This document shows positions 35,963 through 45,618 of a stretch of DNA of 48,034 bases, piece after piece (the first letter of the stretch is position 1; the number at the start of each line of letters is the position of its first letter). The DNA is taken from NCBI GenBank assembly GCA_951812665.1, contig CATOST010000019.1, forward strand, positions 1 to 48,034, given 5' to 3'. The notes beneath the pieces were generated by a model, which had not been told where the DNA came from, ran no database searches, and was given only the letters and a program-made list of their open reading frames with translations. The position numbers were made by a program, and so were the translations under genes. The stretch comes from an uncultured Acidobacteriota bacterium. GTDB lineage: Bacteria > Acidobacteriota > UBA6911 > RPQK01 > JAJDTT01.

Positions 35963-36787
35963 ATGCCTTTGAAAAGTTATAAACCCACGTCGCCCGGCAC
36001 CAGATTCCGAACCGTTCAGACCGGCGAGGATCTGACCGACATCAAACCGCTCAAGCGCCTGACCCGGGGGAAGAAGCGGATCAGCGGGCGCAACAGCGAC
36101 GGAAAGATCTGCGTCCGGCGGCGGGGAGGCGGCCACAAGCGACGCTATCGAATTATCGACTTCAAGCGCAACAAGGATGGGGTGCCGGCGCGAGTCGCCG
36201 CCATCGAATACGACCCCAATCGAAGCGCCCGGATCGCCCGGCTCCACTACCTGGATGGAGAGAAGCGTTACATCCTGGCCCCGAACGGACTGAAGGTGGG
36301 AGACGAGGTGGTCTCGGGACCGACGGTGGACATCATGCCCGGCAATTGCCTGCCCATCGCCAACATCCCCTTGGGAACCATGATCCACAACATCGAACTG
36401 ACCCAGGGCCGGGGAGGTCAGATGGTGCGATCTGCGGGCGGCAGCGCCCAGTTGCTGGCCAAAGAGGGCAAGTACGCACAGATCAAGCTGCCCTCGGGCG
36501 AGGTGCGCAAGGTTCACGTCCTCTGCCGAGCCACCATCGGCCAAGTGGGAAACGTCGATCACGAGAATGTCTCTCTGGGCAAGGCCGGAGCCAACCGTTG
36601 GCGCGGGCGTCGGCCCAAGGTTCGAGGTGTGGCCATGAACCCGGTCGACCATCCCATGGGCGGAGGCGAAGGGAAGAGTTCCGGTGGACGTCATCCCACC
36701 TCTCCCTGGGGTTGGAAGACGAAAGGCTACCGGACCCGAAGGAACAACAGAACCGGAAAGATGATTGTCCGCCGGAGGAAGAAATAG
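35963..36787 (+). CDS. rplB: Large ribosomal subunit protein uL2
   Basis: 274 residues. Starts [18 protein letters not shown]. The C-terminal peptidyl-transferase-proximal region reads [20 protein letters not shown], containing the conserved histidine, then [18 protein letters not shown]. Typical length. 5 bp after rplW, 8 bp before rpsS. Confidence 0.97.
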   Translation: MPLKSYKPTSPGTRFRTVQTGEDLTDIKPLKRLTRGKKRISGRNSDGKICVRRRGGGHKRRYRIIDFKRNKDGVPARVAAIEYDPNRSARIARLHYLDGEKRYILAPNGLKVGDEVVSGPTVDIMPGNCLPIANIPLGTMIHNIELTQGRGGQMVRSAGGSAQLLAKEGKYAQIKLPSGEVRKVHVLCRATIGQVGNVDHENVSLGKAGANRWRGRRPKVRGVAMNPVDHPMGGGEGKSSGGRHPTSPWGWKTKGYRTRRNNRTGKMIVRRRKK

Positions 36788-36795
36788 GAGGCCCC

Positions 36796-37080
36796 ATGCC
36801 CAGGTCCGTTAAAAAGGGTCCCTTTGTGGACGGTCACTTGGTCAAGAAACTGCGGCACCTGAATGAGACCAACGAGAGGGCGGTCATCCGGACCTGGTCC
36901 CGGAGATCGACCATCACGCCGGAGATGGTGGGACACACGATTGCCGTTCACAACGGCAAGAAGTTCATTCCCATTTACATCACCGAGAACGTCGTCGGAC
37001 ATAAACTGGGCGAGTTCGCCCCGACGCGTAATTTCAGGGGACACATCCGTCGATCCGAGCGCATGGCCAGGATGCGCTAG
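36796..37080 (+). CDS. rpsS: Small ribosomal subunit protein uS19
   Basis: 94 residues. Starts [19 protein letters not shown]; core [20 protein letters not shown] and [20 protein letters not shown]; end [18 protein letters not shown] precedes the ATG. It forms the 30S head with uS13. Confidence 0.97.
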   Translation: MPRSVKKGPFVDGHLVKKLRHLNETNERAVIRTWSRRSTITPEMVGHTIAVHNGKKFIPIYITENVVGHKLGEFAPTRNFRGHIRRSERMARMR

Positions 37081-37102
37081 CGCCGGCGGCGGGAAATTGA
37101 GA

Positions 37103-37122
37103 GGTCCGGCAGCAGCCGGACC
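37103..37122 (+). promoter_or_regulatory. Perfect hairpin between rpsS and rplV
   Basis: GGTCCGGC-AGCA-GCCGGACC, an 8-bp stem with a 4-base loop, in the 69-bp gap. No T-run follows, so it is not a standard terminator; a processing, translational-control or RNA-stability role is possible. Confidence 0.5.
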
Positions 37123-37149
37123 GACGGTAGAGGTTGCGGAGTAGGATTT

Positions 37150-37497
37150 GTGGAAGCATCGGCCACGGCAAAATACGTGAAAGGATCGCCCCAGAAGGCC
37201 CGTTTGGTCATCGACCTGATTCGGGGCCGGAAAGTGGAGGCGGCAATGGACATTCTCCGTTTTTCGGGGAAGAGAGCGGCTCGCCCCATCTCCAAGGTGT
37301 TGCGTTCGGCCGTCGCCAACGCCGAACAGCAGTCGCCGGCCATCGACGCGGATGATCTGTTCGTGAAGGAGGCCTACGTCGACCTGGGACCGACCAAGTG
37401 GCGTTTCAGGATGCGTCCCGTTCCCATGGGGCGGGCGTTCCGGGAACGGCGGCGCCAGAGCCATATTACGATCCGGGTTTCGGACGGAAAGTCATAG
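37150..37497 (+). CDS. rplV: Large ribosomal subunit protein uL22
   Basis: 115 residues from a GTG. Starts [20 protein letters not shown]; the family motif [19 protein letters not shown] follows. The tunnel hairpin lies in [19 protein letters not shown]. The last codons end in the AGGAGG that serves rpsC. Confidence 0.96.
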   Translation: MEASATAKYVKGSPQKARLVIDLIRGRKVEAAMDILRFSGKRAARPISKVLRSAVANAEQQSPAIDADDLFVKEAYVDLGPTKWRFRMRPVPMGRAFRERRRQSHITIRVSDGKS

Positions 37498-37507
37498 GAG
37501 GCGTACT

Positions 37508-38150
37508 TTGGGTCAGAAACGGGTTCCGCTTGGGATACATCAACACTTGGCGCTCTCGCTGGTACGCGGATAAGAACTACGGGGATCTGCTGCACGAGGA
37601 CCTTCGGATCAAGAAGACTCTGAAGCGGCAGTTCTACCACGCCGGGATCTCCTCCATCGAGATCGAGCGGATGGCGGCCAACAAGCTCACGGTCATCGTG
37701 AAAACGGCTCGGCCCGGGATCATCATCGGTCGCAAAGGCAGCGAGATCGACAGGTTGAAGAGCGAGCTCCAGGCCGCCACCGGACGCGAGGTGTACATCA
37801 ATATCCAGGAGGAACAGAAGCCCGAGGTGGATGCCCAGCTGGTGGCCGAGTCCATCAGCCAGCAGTTGTTGCGCCGGGTGGCCTTCCGCAGAGCCATGCG
37901 CCGCGCCGTAGAGACCGCGGTGCGTTTTGGAGCCCAGGGGATCAAGGTCCGGTGCGGAGGGCGGCTCAACGGCGCCGAGATCGCCAGAGCCGAGTGGTAT
38001 CTCCACGGCCGGCTGCCTCTCCATACATTGCGAGCCCGGATCGACCATGGCTTCGCCGAAGCCTTCACCACCTATGGCGTCATCGGCGTCAAGGTGTGGG
38101 TCTACAAGGGTGAGGTCTTCGGAGCCGAGGGATCGTCCCAGTCCAGTTGA
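37508..38150 (+). CDS. rpsC: Small ribosomal subunit protein uS3, damaged near the start in this sequence
   Basis: The body ([19 protein letters not shown] onward; KH motif [20 protein letters not shown]) is a normal uS3 of about 215 residues. The expected start MGQKVHPIGFRLG is broken: an AGGAGG at 37495-37500 is followed by TTG-GGT-CAG-AAA (MGQK, 37508-37519), then a single C, then GGG-TTC-CGC-TTG (GFRL) in another frame. About 11 of the 12 nucleotides for VHPI are missing. No other good start lies in the body frame; an ATG at 37398 falls inside rplV. Most likely an assembly error; the true product would start at 37508. Confidence 0.88.
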
Positions 38151-38168
38151 ACGGGAGTCATTGCAGTC

Positions 38169-38585
38169 ATGTTGATGCCGAAGAAGATCAAGTATCGGAA
38201 ACAGCAGAAGGGGAGAATGAAGGGCAAGGCTCTCCGCGGCAGCACCATGTCGTTCGGCGAATACGGCCTCAAGGCCATGCAGCCCGGTTGGATCACCGAC
38301 CGGCAGATCGAGGCGGCCCGAATCGCAATGACCCGTTATGTCCAGCGGGGAGGGAAAATCTGGATTCGGATCTTTCCCGCCAAGCCGATTACCAAGAAAC
38401 CGGCCGAGACCAGAATGGGCAAAGGGAAAGGGGCCCCCATGGGATGGGTAGCGGTGGTGCGCCCCGGTTCCATCCTCTATGAAATGGAGGGACTGCCCCA
38501 CGACATGGCGAAGGAAGCCATGCGGCTGGCAGCCAACAAACTACCAGTGCGGACTCGTTTCGTGACCCGGCTGGATTCGGCATGA
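38169..38585 (+). CDS. rplP: Large ribosomal subunit protein uL16
   Basis: 138 residues. Starts [25 protein letters not shown]-like segment reads [39 protein letters not shown] is the conserved tRNA-contacting region, with the arginine normally hydroxylated in ETRMGKG. The stop overlaps rpmC by 4 bp. Confidence 0.97.
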   Translation: MLMPKKIKYRKQQKGRMKGKALRGSTMSFGEYGLKAMQPGWITDRQIEAARIAMTRYVQRGGKIWIRIFPAKPITKKPAETRMGKGKGAPMGWVAVVRPGSILYEMEGLPHDMAKEAMRLAANKLPVRTRFVTRLDSA

Positions 38586-38779
38586 ACGCATCCAAGCTGA
38601 GAGAGATGTCATTGGAGGATCTGGAATCGGAGGGTCAGGCTCTCTCTGAGCAGATCTTCCGGCTGCGGTTCCAAAAGGCCACGGGACAACTGGAGAATAG
38701 CACCAAGATCCGGCAGATCCGAAGGGATCTGGCCCGGGTCAAGACGATTTTGACGGAGATACGGCAGCAACGGCAGTGA
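38582..38779 (+). CDS. rpmC: Large ribosomal subunit protein uL29
   Basis: 65 residues, two long helices ([26 protein letters not shown]-type core [33 protein letters not shown]). It sits at the tunnel exit next to uL23. Confidence 0.95.
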   Translation: MNASKLREMSLEDLESEGQALSEQIFRLRFQKATGQLENSTKIRQIRRDLARVKTILTEIRQQRQ

Positions 38780-38839
38780 GTCGAGAGGGGGCAGAGTTGT
38801 CCGGAACAAACCGCTCCAGGGTCTATCGAGGGAAAGAGT

Positions 38840-39118
38840 ATGGCGACTGAGTCGGTGGAAAGACGGGCGCGAAAGAGGAATCGGAAGACCGGACGTGTCG
38901 TCTCCGCCTCCATGACCAAGGGAATCGTCGTGGCCGTCGACCGTCTGGTGGCTCATCGGCTCTACGGGAAGACCATGCGGCGCACCAGCAAGCACATGGC
39001 CCACGACGAGGAGAACGCGTGCCGGCCGGGCGACAAGGTTCTGATCGAGGAGACTCGGCCTCTGAGCAAGCGCAAGCGCTGGACCCTGGTTCGGGTGGTG
39101 GAGAAAGCCAAGGGGTAG
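38840..39118 (+). CDS. rpsQ: Small ribosomal subunit protein uS17
   Basis: 92 residues. OB-fold motifs [57 protein letters not shown] short N-terminal extension ([13 protein letters not shown]) precedes the usual start of homology. Confidence 0.96.
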   Translation: MATESVERRARKRNRKTGRVVSASMTKGIVVAVDRLVAHRLYGKTMRRTSKHMAHDEENACRPGDKVLIEETRPLSKRKRWTLVRVVEKAKG

Positions 39119-39125
39119 GTGGATC

Positions 39126-39494
39126 ATGATCCAGATGCAGACCGTTCTGAACGTGGCTGACAATTCGGGAGCCCGAAGAATCTCCTGCATCTCACCCTTG
39201 GGTGGCGACGTGGGAAGGGGCGCCAGTCTGGGAGAAGTCATCACGGCCTCGGTGAAGGAGGCCAGCCCCAACGGCGCTGTGAAGAAGGGCCAGGTGGTGA
39301 AGGCCGTCGTGGTCCGGATGCGCAAGGAGAAACGGCGCCCGGACGGCTCTTACATCCGCTTCGATGAGAACGCGGCCGTCGTCATCAACAACGCTCGGGA
39401 ACCGGTCGGGACCCGCGTCTTCGGTCCGGTGGCGAGAGAGTTGAGGGAAAAACGATTCATGAGGATCGTTTCGTTGGCTCCTGAGGTTTTGTGA
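39126..39494 (+). CDS. rplN: Large ribosomal subunit protein uL14
   Basis: 122 residues. Starts [38 protein letters not shown] and [20 protein letters not shown] are standard. It forms an intersubunit bridge. 7 bp after rpsQ. Confidence 0.97.
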   Translation: MIQMQTVLNVADNSGARRISCISPLGGDVGRGASLGEVITASVKEASPNGAVKKGQVVKAVVVRMRKEKRRPDGSYIRFDENAAVVINNAREPVGTRVFGPVARELREKRFMRIVSLAPEVL

Positions 39495-39513
39495 CCGGAG
39501 AAGGGTTTTTCGG

Positions 39514-39834
39514 ATGCTGCATGTGAAGGCGAATGACCAGGTGCTGGTGCTGGCGGGAAAAGACCGGGGCAAGACGGGCCGTGTTCTGCAGGTGCTGTCT
39601 GATCGGAAACGAGCCGTGATCGAGAGGATCAATATGATCTACCGGCACACCAGGCAGAATCCGCAGCAGAACGTGCAAGGGGGAATCCTGGAAAAGGAGG
39701 CCCCCGTGGCGCTCTCGAATCTGCAGGTGATCTGCCGGGAGTGCAACCAGGCGACCCGGGTGGGTTTCACGCGGCTCTCCGACGGGAAGAAGGTCCGAAC
39801 CTGCAAGAAGTGCGGAGGCACCGTCGACAAGTAG
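39514..39834 (+). CDS. rplX: Large ribosomal subunit protein uL24
   Basis: 106 residues. KOW motif DQVLVLAGKDRGKTGRVLQV at the start; INMIYRHTRQNPQQNVQGGI follows. The C-terminus has CREC and CKKC pairs (VICRECNQATRVGF, VRTCKKCGG), a probable zinc ribbon found in one branch of bacterial uL24. Confidence 0.96.
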   Translation: MLHVKANDQVLVLAGKDRGKTGRVLQVLSDRKRAVIERINMIYRHTRQNPQQNVQGGILEKEAPVALSNLQVICRECNQATRVGFTRLSDGKKVRTCKKCGGTVDK

Positions 39835-39867
39835 CGTTCCGACAAGGCGGCAACAAGGGTAGAAGCA

Positions 39868-40431
39868 GTGGCTCGGTTCAAACAGAAAATCAAGGACGAG
39901 GTGGTTCCGAAGCTGGTGGAGGAGTTCGGCTATGACAACGTCATGGCGATCCCCAGGCTGGTCAAGGTCGTGGTGAATCTGGGTTTGGGACAGGCAATCC
40001 AGAATATTCGGCTGTTGGACTCGGCGGCGGCCGACCTGACCGCCATCACCGGGCAAAAGCCGGTGGTGACCCGCGCCAGGAAATCCATCGCCGGATTCAA
40101 GCTGCGCCAAGGAATGCCGATCGGAGTGATGGTCACCCTGCGGGGGAACCGGATGCTCGAGTTCCTGGATCGGCTCATCAACATCGGCCTGCCCCGGGTC
40201 CGCGATTTTAGAGGAGTCGCTCCCAATGCGTTCGACGGACAGGGCAACTATACGCTCGGAATCCGGGAGCATTTGATATTTCCGGAGATCGATCTGGGCC
40301 GGACCGAGACGACGCACGGGATGAACGTCACCATTGTGACAACGGCCAGGTCGGATGAAGAGGCCCGCGTCCTGCTGGCGGGGCTGGGCATTCCCTTCGG
40401 TCGGGAGGAAGACCGCCAGCTGATTTTTTGA
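39868..40431 (+). CDS. rplE: Large ribosomal subunit protein uL5
   Basis: 187 residues from a [43 protein letters not shown] and [20 protein letters not shown] are characteristic. It binds 5S rRNA. The 77 bp after it contain two GC-rich palindromes (GTCTCG-CAGG-CGAGAC and GCCGGCGCGCCGGC) before rpsN. Confidence 0.97.
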   Translation: MARFKQKIKDEVVPKLVEEFGYDNVMAIPRLVKVVVNLGLGQAIQNIRLLDSAAADLTAITGQKPVVTRARKSIAGFKLRQGMPIGVMVTLRGNRMLEFLDRLINIGLPRVRDFRGVAPNAFDGQGNYTLGIREHLIFPEIDLGRTETTHGMNVTIVTTARSDEEARVLLAGLGIPFGREEDRQLIF

Positions 40432-40508
40432 CCAGCCCGGGGAGGTCTCGCAGGCGAGACTCTCGCCCTGGTTCGTTGCCGGCGCGCCGGCAGGGGAGGT
40501 GTAGGAGG

Positions 40509-40694
40509 ATGGCTCGAAAGGGTTTGATTGCGAAACAGAACAGACCGGCCAAGTTCTCCACGCGGCGCTACAACAGATGCCGGCGCTGCGGGCGTCCTCG
40601 AGGTTTTCTACGCAAGTTCCAGCTCTGCAGGATCTGCTTCCGCCAACTGGCCCTGTTGGGAGAGATTCCCGGAGTGATCAAGGCCAGTTGGTGA
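40509..40694 (+). CDS. rpsN: Small ribosomal subunit protein uS14, zinc type (type Z)
   Basis: 61 residues, the short form. Zinc knuckle cysteines CRRC and CRIC are present ([30 protein letters not shown]). AGGAGG lies 3 bp before the ATG, with the start fixed by [10 protein letters not shown]. Use of the zinc form matches the zinc-type uS4, uL24 and bL36 in this cluster. Confidence 0.97.
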   Translation: MARKGLIAKQNRPAKFSTRRYNRCRRCGRPRGFLRKFQLCRICFRQLALLGEIPGVIKASW

Positions 40695-40749
40695 TGCCGT
40701 TCCGGCGGCGTCCGCCGCTGGTTGCAGGCGGAGGCGAAAGAAGAGTCTG

Positions 40750-41148
40750 ATGTCAATCACGTATCCCATAGCCGATCTTCTGACCCGGATCAGAAACGCC
40801 CTTGCGGTCAGGCACGATGCGGTCCAGATCCCCCATTCCAGGCTCAAGTCGGAAATGGTGAAGATCCTTCATCAGGAAGGATACGTCTCCGGCTACACGA
40901 CCGACGGAGAGTCCCCGTTCCGGACGCTGACGGTCCGCCTCAAGTACGGACCTGACAATACGCCCGTGATCCAGGTCCTGCGTTGTGTCAGCACTCCTGG
41001 ACGCCGCAGATACGTCGGCAGGAACGAGATCCCGCTGGTGCTGGAGGGTCTGGGCATCAACATTCTTTCCACCTCGCAGGGACTCGTGACCGGGAAGAAA
41101 GCCAGGGAGCTGGGTATCGGCGGAGAGTTGCTTTGTGAAGTGTACTGA
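40750..41148 (+). CDS. rpsH: Small ribosomal subunit protein uS8
   Basis: 132 residues. [20 protein letters not shown] at the start, [20 protein letters not shown] in the middle, and [20 protein letters not shown] near the C-terminus are standard. In Escherichia uS8 represses the spc operon; no conclusion can be drawn here. Confidence 0.97.
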   Translation: MSITYPIADLLTRIRNALAVRHDAVQIPHSRLKSEMVKILHQEGYVSGYTTDGESPFRTLTVRLKYGPDNTPVIQVLRCVSTPGRRRYVGRNEIPLVLEGLGINILSTSQGLVTGKKARELGIGGELLCEVY

Positions 41149-41219
41149 GTCGGTGAGGCCGGCCGCGTTCGGGCCGGTTCAGGTCCGGGTTCAACTGTCA
41201 GGATTGTGAGTAAGACGTC

Positions 41220-41780
41220 ATGTCGCGCGTAGGGAAAATGCCCATCCCCATTCCCAACGGGGTGAAGGTTTCGGTTCTGGGGAGTCAGGTTCGCGTCCAG
41301 GGGCCGCGGGGAGCCATGTCCACTGGGGTGCCGCGAGGAATCACCGCCGCCGTGGAGAACGGCGAGCTTCGAGTCCGGCGGGGCGGAGACGACAAGACGT
41401 CCCGTTCTCTCCACGGGTTGGCGCGGTCGCTGCTGGCGAATTCGGTGATGGGCGTCACCCAAGGCTTCCGCAAGGAGCTGGACATCATCGGCATCGGGTT
41501 TCGCGCGGAGCTGCGGGGAAAGGTTCTGACCCTGTCGCTGGGATTTTCCCATACCATCGATTTCCCGGTGCCGGAGGGCATCAACATCCGCGTCGAGCGG
41601 GCCGGCCGCCAGATTCAGAATTACGTCGCGACGATACTGGTGGAAGGGGTTGACAAGTACCGCGTCGGGCAGGTTGCCGCCAACATCCGGGCCCTGAAAC
41701 GGCCGGATGCATACAAGGGGAAGGGGATTCGGTACCGGAACGAGCAGATTCACCTGAAGGTGGGCAAGAAGGGAGCCTGA
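41220..41780 (+). CDS. rplF: Large ribosomal subunit protein uL6
   Basis: 186 residues. [20 protein letters not shown] start, then [20 protein letters not shown] and the C-terminal [20 protein letters not shown]. It is near the sarcin-ricin loop. The 71 bp before it contain only a GC-rich dyad (GGCCGGCC/GGGCCGG). Confidence 0.97.
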   Translation: MSRVGKMPIPIPNGVKVSVLGSQVRVQGPRGAMSTGVPRGITAAVENGELRVRRGGDDKTSRSLHGLARSLLANSVMGVTQGFRKELDIIGIGFRAELRGKVLTLSLGFSHTIDFPVPEGINIRVERAGRQIQNYVATILVEGVDKYRVGQVAANIRALKRPDAYKGKGIRYRNEQIHLKVGKKGA

Positions 41781-41785
41781 GGGGA

Positions 41786-42151
41786 ATGGCGAAGAAGGCG
41801 AGTCGGACTTATCGAAGGACCAGGATCCACCGCCGGATCCGGAAGCTGCTGTCGGGAACGGCCGAGCGTCCTCGTCTGTGTGTCTTTCGCAGCCTGAAAC
41901 ACATGTATGTCCAGATTATCGACGACCATCATGGGCGGAGTCTGGCGAGTGCTTCGACCTTGAAGGTGAACGGCGAGAAACTGGCCAACGGAGGCAATAT
42001 CGAGGCCGCTCGCCGCGTCGGGACCAGCATAGCCCAACAAGCTCTCGCCTCCGGGATTCGCGAAGTGGTCTTCGACCGCGGCGGGTACCGGTATTTTGGC
42101 CGGGTCAAGGCTCTGGCGGACGCCGCCCGGGAGGTGGGGCTCAAGTTCTAG
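41786..42151 (+). CDS. rplR: Large ribosomal subunit protein uL18
   Basis: 121 residues. Basic start [20 protein letters not shown], then [20 protein letters not shown] and the C-terminal [20 protein letters not shown]. 5S rRNA-binding protein. 5 bp after rplF. Confidence 0.97.
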   Translation: MAKKASRTYRRTRIHRRIRKLLSGTAERPRLCVFRSLKHMYVQIIDDHHGRSLASASTLKVNGEKLANGGNIEAARRVGTSIAQQALASGIREVVFDRGGYRYFGRVKALADAAREVGLKF

Positions 42152-42164
42152 ACACGGAGTGCTC

Positions 42165-42656
42165 ATGGCGCAAAAGGACTACAACGAAGAACTGAAGGAT
42201 CAGGTCATCTCCATCAATCGGGTCACCAAGGTGGTGAAGGGAGGAAAGAATCTCAGCTTCAGCGCTCTGGTGGTCGTTGGCGACCAGAATGGAAAGGTCG
42301 GTTGGGGCATGGGCAAAGCGCGAGAGGTCCCGTCGGCCATCCGGAAAGGAATGGAGAAGGCCAAGAAATCCATGATCGGTGTTCCGCTGAAGGGGTCGAC
42401 GATCCACCATGGCATCAAGGGGCGTTTCGGCGCGGGATTGGTCATTCTCAAGCCGGCCCCCGAAGGGACCGGCATCATTGCCGGGGGTCCGGTTCGAGCG
42501 GTGATGGAATCGGTCGGGATCCGAGACGTGGTGACGAAAAGCGTGGGAACAACCAATCCTCACAACGTGGTCAAGGCCACCTTCGATGGGTTGTCCCAGT
42601 TGCGTAGTCCCGAAGCCGTAGCCCTGAGCCGAGGTATTCCTCTGGAGGACCTCTAG
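42165..42656 (+). CDS. rpsE: Small ribosomal subunit protein uS5
   Basis: 163 residues from ATG 42165; an upstream in-frame ATG at 42096 lies inside rplR and is rejected. Motifs [59 protein letters not shown] and [19 protein letters not shown] are standard. Confidence 0.97.
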   Translation: MAQKDYNEELKDQVISINRVTKVVKGGKNLSFSALVVVGDQNGKVGWGMGKAREVPSAIRKGMEKAKKSMIGVPLKGSTIHHGIKGRFGAGLVILKPAPEGTGIIAGGPVRAVMESVGIRDVVTKSVGTTNPHNVVKATFDGLSQLRSPEAVALSRGIPLEDL

Positions 42657-42878
42657 GTGACTGCAGAGCGGGAGCCTGAGGGCCGCCGGACGGGGACCAT
42701 CCGAATCCGCTACGTTCGCAGCGCCATCGGGCGATCGAAGCGCCAGAAACTAGTGGTTCGGGGATTGGGCTTGAGGAAGTTGAATCAGGTGGTGGAAAGG
42801 CCGGATACCCCGGAGATCCGGGGGATGGTGGCCAAGATTCCCCATCTGGTGCAGATCGTCGAGGGAAACGAGCGATGA
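42657..42878 (+). CDS. rpmD: Large ribosomal subunit protein uL30
   Basis: 73 residues from a GTG directly after the rpsE stop. [20 protein letters not shown] and [20 protein letters not shown] and [12 protein letters not shown] are the family core. A 10-residue N-terminal extension precedes it. Its stop overlaps rplO (ATGA). Confidence 0.95.
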   Translation: MTAEREPEGRRTGTIRIRYVRSAIGRSKRQKLVVRGLGLRKLNQVVERPDTPEIRGMVAKIPHLVQIVEGNER

Positions 42879-43324
42879 GTCATTCTCTCCACACATTGAA
42901 GCCGGCGCCCGGAACGCGTCACATCCGCAAGCGGGTCGGCCGGGGACCCGGCTCCGGAACCGGCAAGACCTCCGGGCGGGGTTTCAAGGGTCAGAAGTCC
43001 CGATCCGGATACTCGTCCCGAGCCGGCTTTGAAGGCGGCCAGATGCCCCTTTATCGAAGACTTCCCAAGCGGGGTTTCAAGAACCCCTTCCGCAAGCGGT
43101 TCGCGGTGATCAACGTTCGGGACCTGAATCGTTTCGAGGACGGAACCACCGTCGGCCCCGAGTTGCTCATGGAGCGGGGAATGGTCAAGAAGTTGGGTGA
43201 CGGCCTGCGGATCCTGGGCGACGGAGAGCTTGAGCGCAAGTTGATGGTTCGGGCTCATCATCTCAGCCGGCAGGCCCGAGTGAAGATCGAGCAGGCAGGC
43301 GGCAGTGTCGAGGTCTTGAGTTGA
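42875..43324 (+). CDS. rplO: Large ribosomal subunit protein uL15
   Basis: 149 residues. [20 protein letters not shown] start, then [20 protein letters not shown] and [17 protein letters not shown] are unmistakable. The stop overlaps the secY start (TGATG). Confidence 0.97.
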   Translation: MSHSLHTLKPAPGTRHIRKRVGRGPGSGTGKTSGRGFKGQKSRSGYSSRAGFEGGQMPLYRRLPKRGFKNPFRKRFAVINVRDLNRFEDGTTVGPELLMERGMVKKLGDGLRILGDGELERKLMVRAHHLSRQARVKIEQAGGSVEVLS

Positions 43325-44729
43325 TGGCCGATTTCAGTCCGGTTCTGGGCAGTTTCCGAAACATCTTTCATATTCCCGATCTGCGTAGGCGGGTCCTCTT
43401 CATGCTGGGGCTCCTGGCTGCGTACCGGGTGGGGAGCTGGATCCCGACTCCGGGAGTGGACAGCGGCGTCCTGGAACTGGTCTTCAGCCAGCAGGCCGGG
43501 ACCGTCCTGGGCTTCCTGGACATGTTCTCGGGGGGCAACCTGAGCCGGTTCTCCATCTTTGCCTTGGGAATCACTCCCTACATCACCGCGTCCATCATCC
43601 TGCAGTTGCTGACGGTGGTCTGGCCCTTCCTGGAGCGGCTCTCCAAGGAGGGTGAGCTGGGCAGGAAAAAGATCAATCAATATACGCGATACCTGACCGT
43701 GGGCCTCTGCCTGTTCCAGAGTCTGGCCTCCGCCTCGGTCCTGGAACGGATGGAAGCGATGCCGCCGGTGGTGCCGTATCCGGGCTGGGGCTTTCGACTC
43801 ATGACCATGCTCACCCTCACCAGCGGGACGACGCTGGTGATGTGGCTCGGCGAGCAGATCTCCGAGCGCGGCATCGGCAACGGGATCTCCCTGATCATCT
43901 TCGCCGGCATCGTGGTCGGCCTGCCCTCCGCGGCCTATTCCCTGATTCAGGACTGGCAGTTGGGAACCCGGTCCATCCTCACCATCATCATCCTCCTGGT
44001 GATGATGATCCTGGTGGTGATCGGAATCGTGATCGTGGAACGGGGTCAGCGGCGGATCCCGATCCAATACGCCAAGCGGGTGGTGGGCCGGAGGATGTAT
44101 GGCGGACAAGCCACGCACCTGCCGCTGCGAGTGAACTCGGGCGGAGTCATCCCGGTGATCTTCGCCGCCTCCATTCTCGCCTTCCCCTCCACCATGGGCC
44201 TGGTCTTCGAGGCCGGGTGGGTCCAGAGCCTTTCCCAGCAGTTGCAGCAAGGCTACCCGCTCTACAACCTCATCTACATCGCCGGGATCATGTTCTTCTG
44301 CTTCTTCTACGTGAGCATCATCTTCAACCCGGACGAGGTCGCCGACAACATCCGCAAATACGGCGGCTATATTCCGGGATTCGGCCCGGCCGGCGAACCG
44401 CACAGTACATCGACCGGACCTTGAGCCGTCTGACGGCGGCCGGCGCCGTCTACCTGGTCCTGGTCTGTTTGCTTCCCGAGTTTCTGATGACCGGATTCAA
44501 GGTCCAGCCGATACCCTGGGTGGGCCCGGTTATGGACAATTTCCTGATCGCCAACAATCTGGATTTCTTCACCAACGGTCTGGGAGTGACCTTCTATTTC
44601 GGAGGGACGTCCCTCCTGATCGTGGTGGGCGTGGGAATGGACACGGTCAAGCAGATCGAGTCACAACTGATCATGAGGCACTACGAAGGCTTCCTCAAAA
44701 AGGGCCGAATTCGGGGAAGAAGAGGTTGA
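43324..44729 (+). CDS. secY: Protein translocase subunit SecY, one-base frameshift in this sequence
   Basis: Central channel of the Sec translocon, ten membrane segments. The first part has [17 protein letters not shown], the plug region and [18 protein letters not shown]. The frame breaks at the GGG run 44376-44378: IPG is followed by FGPAGEPH and a stop at 44424. The correct continuation [18 protein letters not shown] to [12 protein letters not shown] at 44729 is in another frame and needs one extra G. Joined, it gives about 468 residues, with the last membrane segments and cytosolic loop intact. SecY is essential, so a sequencing or assembly error is much more likely than inactivation. Confidence 0.93.
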
Positions 44730-44731
44730 AC

Positions 44732-44889
44732 AGCCGATGGCAAAAGTCATCACGGCATTCGACCGGGTCTGCATCCCGGCGGACTGCGTTGCGCCCCGGT
44801 CACATCGGGTCGAATCTGCTCCCTCACCGCGCCTTGTCCGGCGGGCGCAGCCCCGGTCTCGGTGCTACGCGGGACTTTCACCATGGGCT
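44732..44889 (-). ncRNA. Structured RNA-like repeat element, copy B (158 nt)
   Basis: Same length as copy A (21533-21690) and aligned throughout, but on the minus strand, antisense to the secY-adk transcript. It begins 2 bp after the secY stop. Stems: outer AGCC-C-ATGGTGAAAGTC with GACTTTTGCCAT-C-GGCT (one C-C mismatch); second GACCGGGGCTGC with GCAGACCCGGTC (11 of 12); third CCCGCCGGAC with GTCCGCCGGG. The most conserved blocks are GGTGAAAGTCCCGCG, CGCCCGCCGGACAAGGCGCG, GCAACGCAGTCCGCCGGGAT and GGTCGAATGCCGTG. The apical part differs most. No protein is encoded in it. Confidence 0.6.
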
Positions 44890-44926
44890 CTGAGGCTGTG
44901 AGGGCCCGGCTGGAGATTCAATCCTG

Positions 44927-45587
44927 ATGCCCGAGAAGGCGGTGACGATTCTGCTCGGCCCACCCGGAGCCGGGAAAGGGACCCAGGCGAAGCGCCTCGC
45001 GGGGCGGTTCGGCTACCTGCATGTCTCCACCGGGGACATCCTGAGAGAGGAAGTGCGGGCCGGGGACCGATCTGGGCAACCGGGTCGAAGCCATCATGAA
45101 CGCAGGAGAGTTGGTCCCGGATGAGCTGGTGGCGCAGATCGTGGGAAGGAAGCTGGCGCGAGACGCGAGTAAAGGAATATTGTTGGATGGATTTCCCCGG
45201 AACCTCGCTCAGGCCACCTACCTGAGTCGAATCAGCAACGGTTTTCCGCCCGTGGTGATCAACTTGAAACTGGAGGACACGGAGGTTGTCCGACGCCTCA
45301 ACGGGCGCCGCCATTGTGCCGGCTGTGGTAGTATCTACAACCTTTGTTACTCTGAGCCCCTGAAGGAGGGCGTCTGTGATTCGTGCGGCGGGGAATTGGT
45401 GCTCCGTCCTGACGATCGCGAATCCGTGATTCGGGAGAGACTGCGAGTCTACCGGGATCAGACTCAGCCCCTGGTCGATTACTACAGGACAGAGGGCCGC
45501 TACGGCGAGGTGGAAGCTTCCGGAGCAATCCAGGAGGTCTTCGACTCCATCGTTCAGACCATGTCACGGAGTGACGTTCGGTCTTGA
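44927..45587 (+). CDS. adk: Adenylate kinase, one-base frameshift in this sequence
   Basis: Interconverts AMP, ADP and ATP. P-loop [18 protein letters not shown] and [15 protein letters not shown] in the first frame; then [29 protein letters not shown] and the lid in the second. The switch needs one G removed from the GGGG run 45062-45065, after which RAG continues as [14 protein letters not shown], exactly the family sequence. Joined, about 219 residues. The lid carries CAGC and CDSC, a zinc-binding lid. As adk is essential, the break is probably an error. It follows secY and precedes map, the usual order. Confidence 0.93.
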
Positions 45588-45618
45588 GGATACGTATCGC
45601 ATCGGGAACCTGACTGGA

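Noticed and set aside
44371..45068. Programmed frameshifting in secY and adk
   Set aside because: No slippery heptamer or stimulatory structure of the known type; shifts are in opposite directions and in plain G runs, as expected from base-calling errors.
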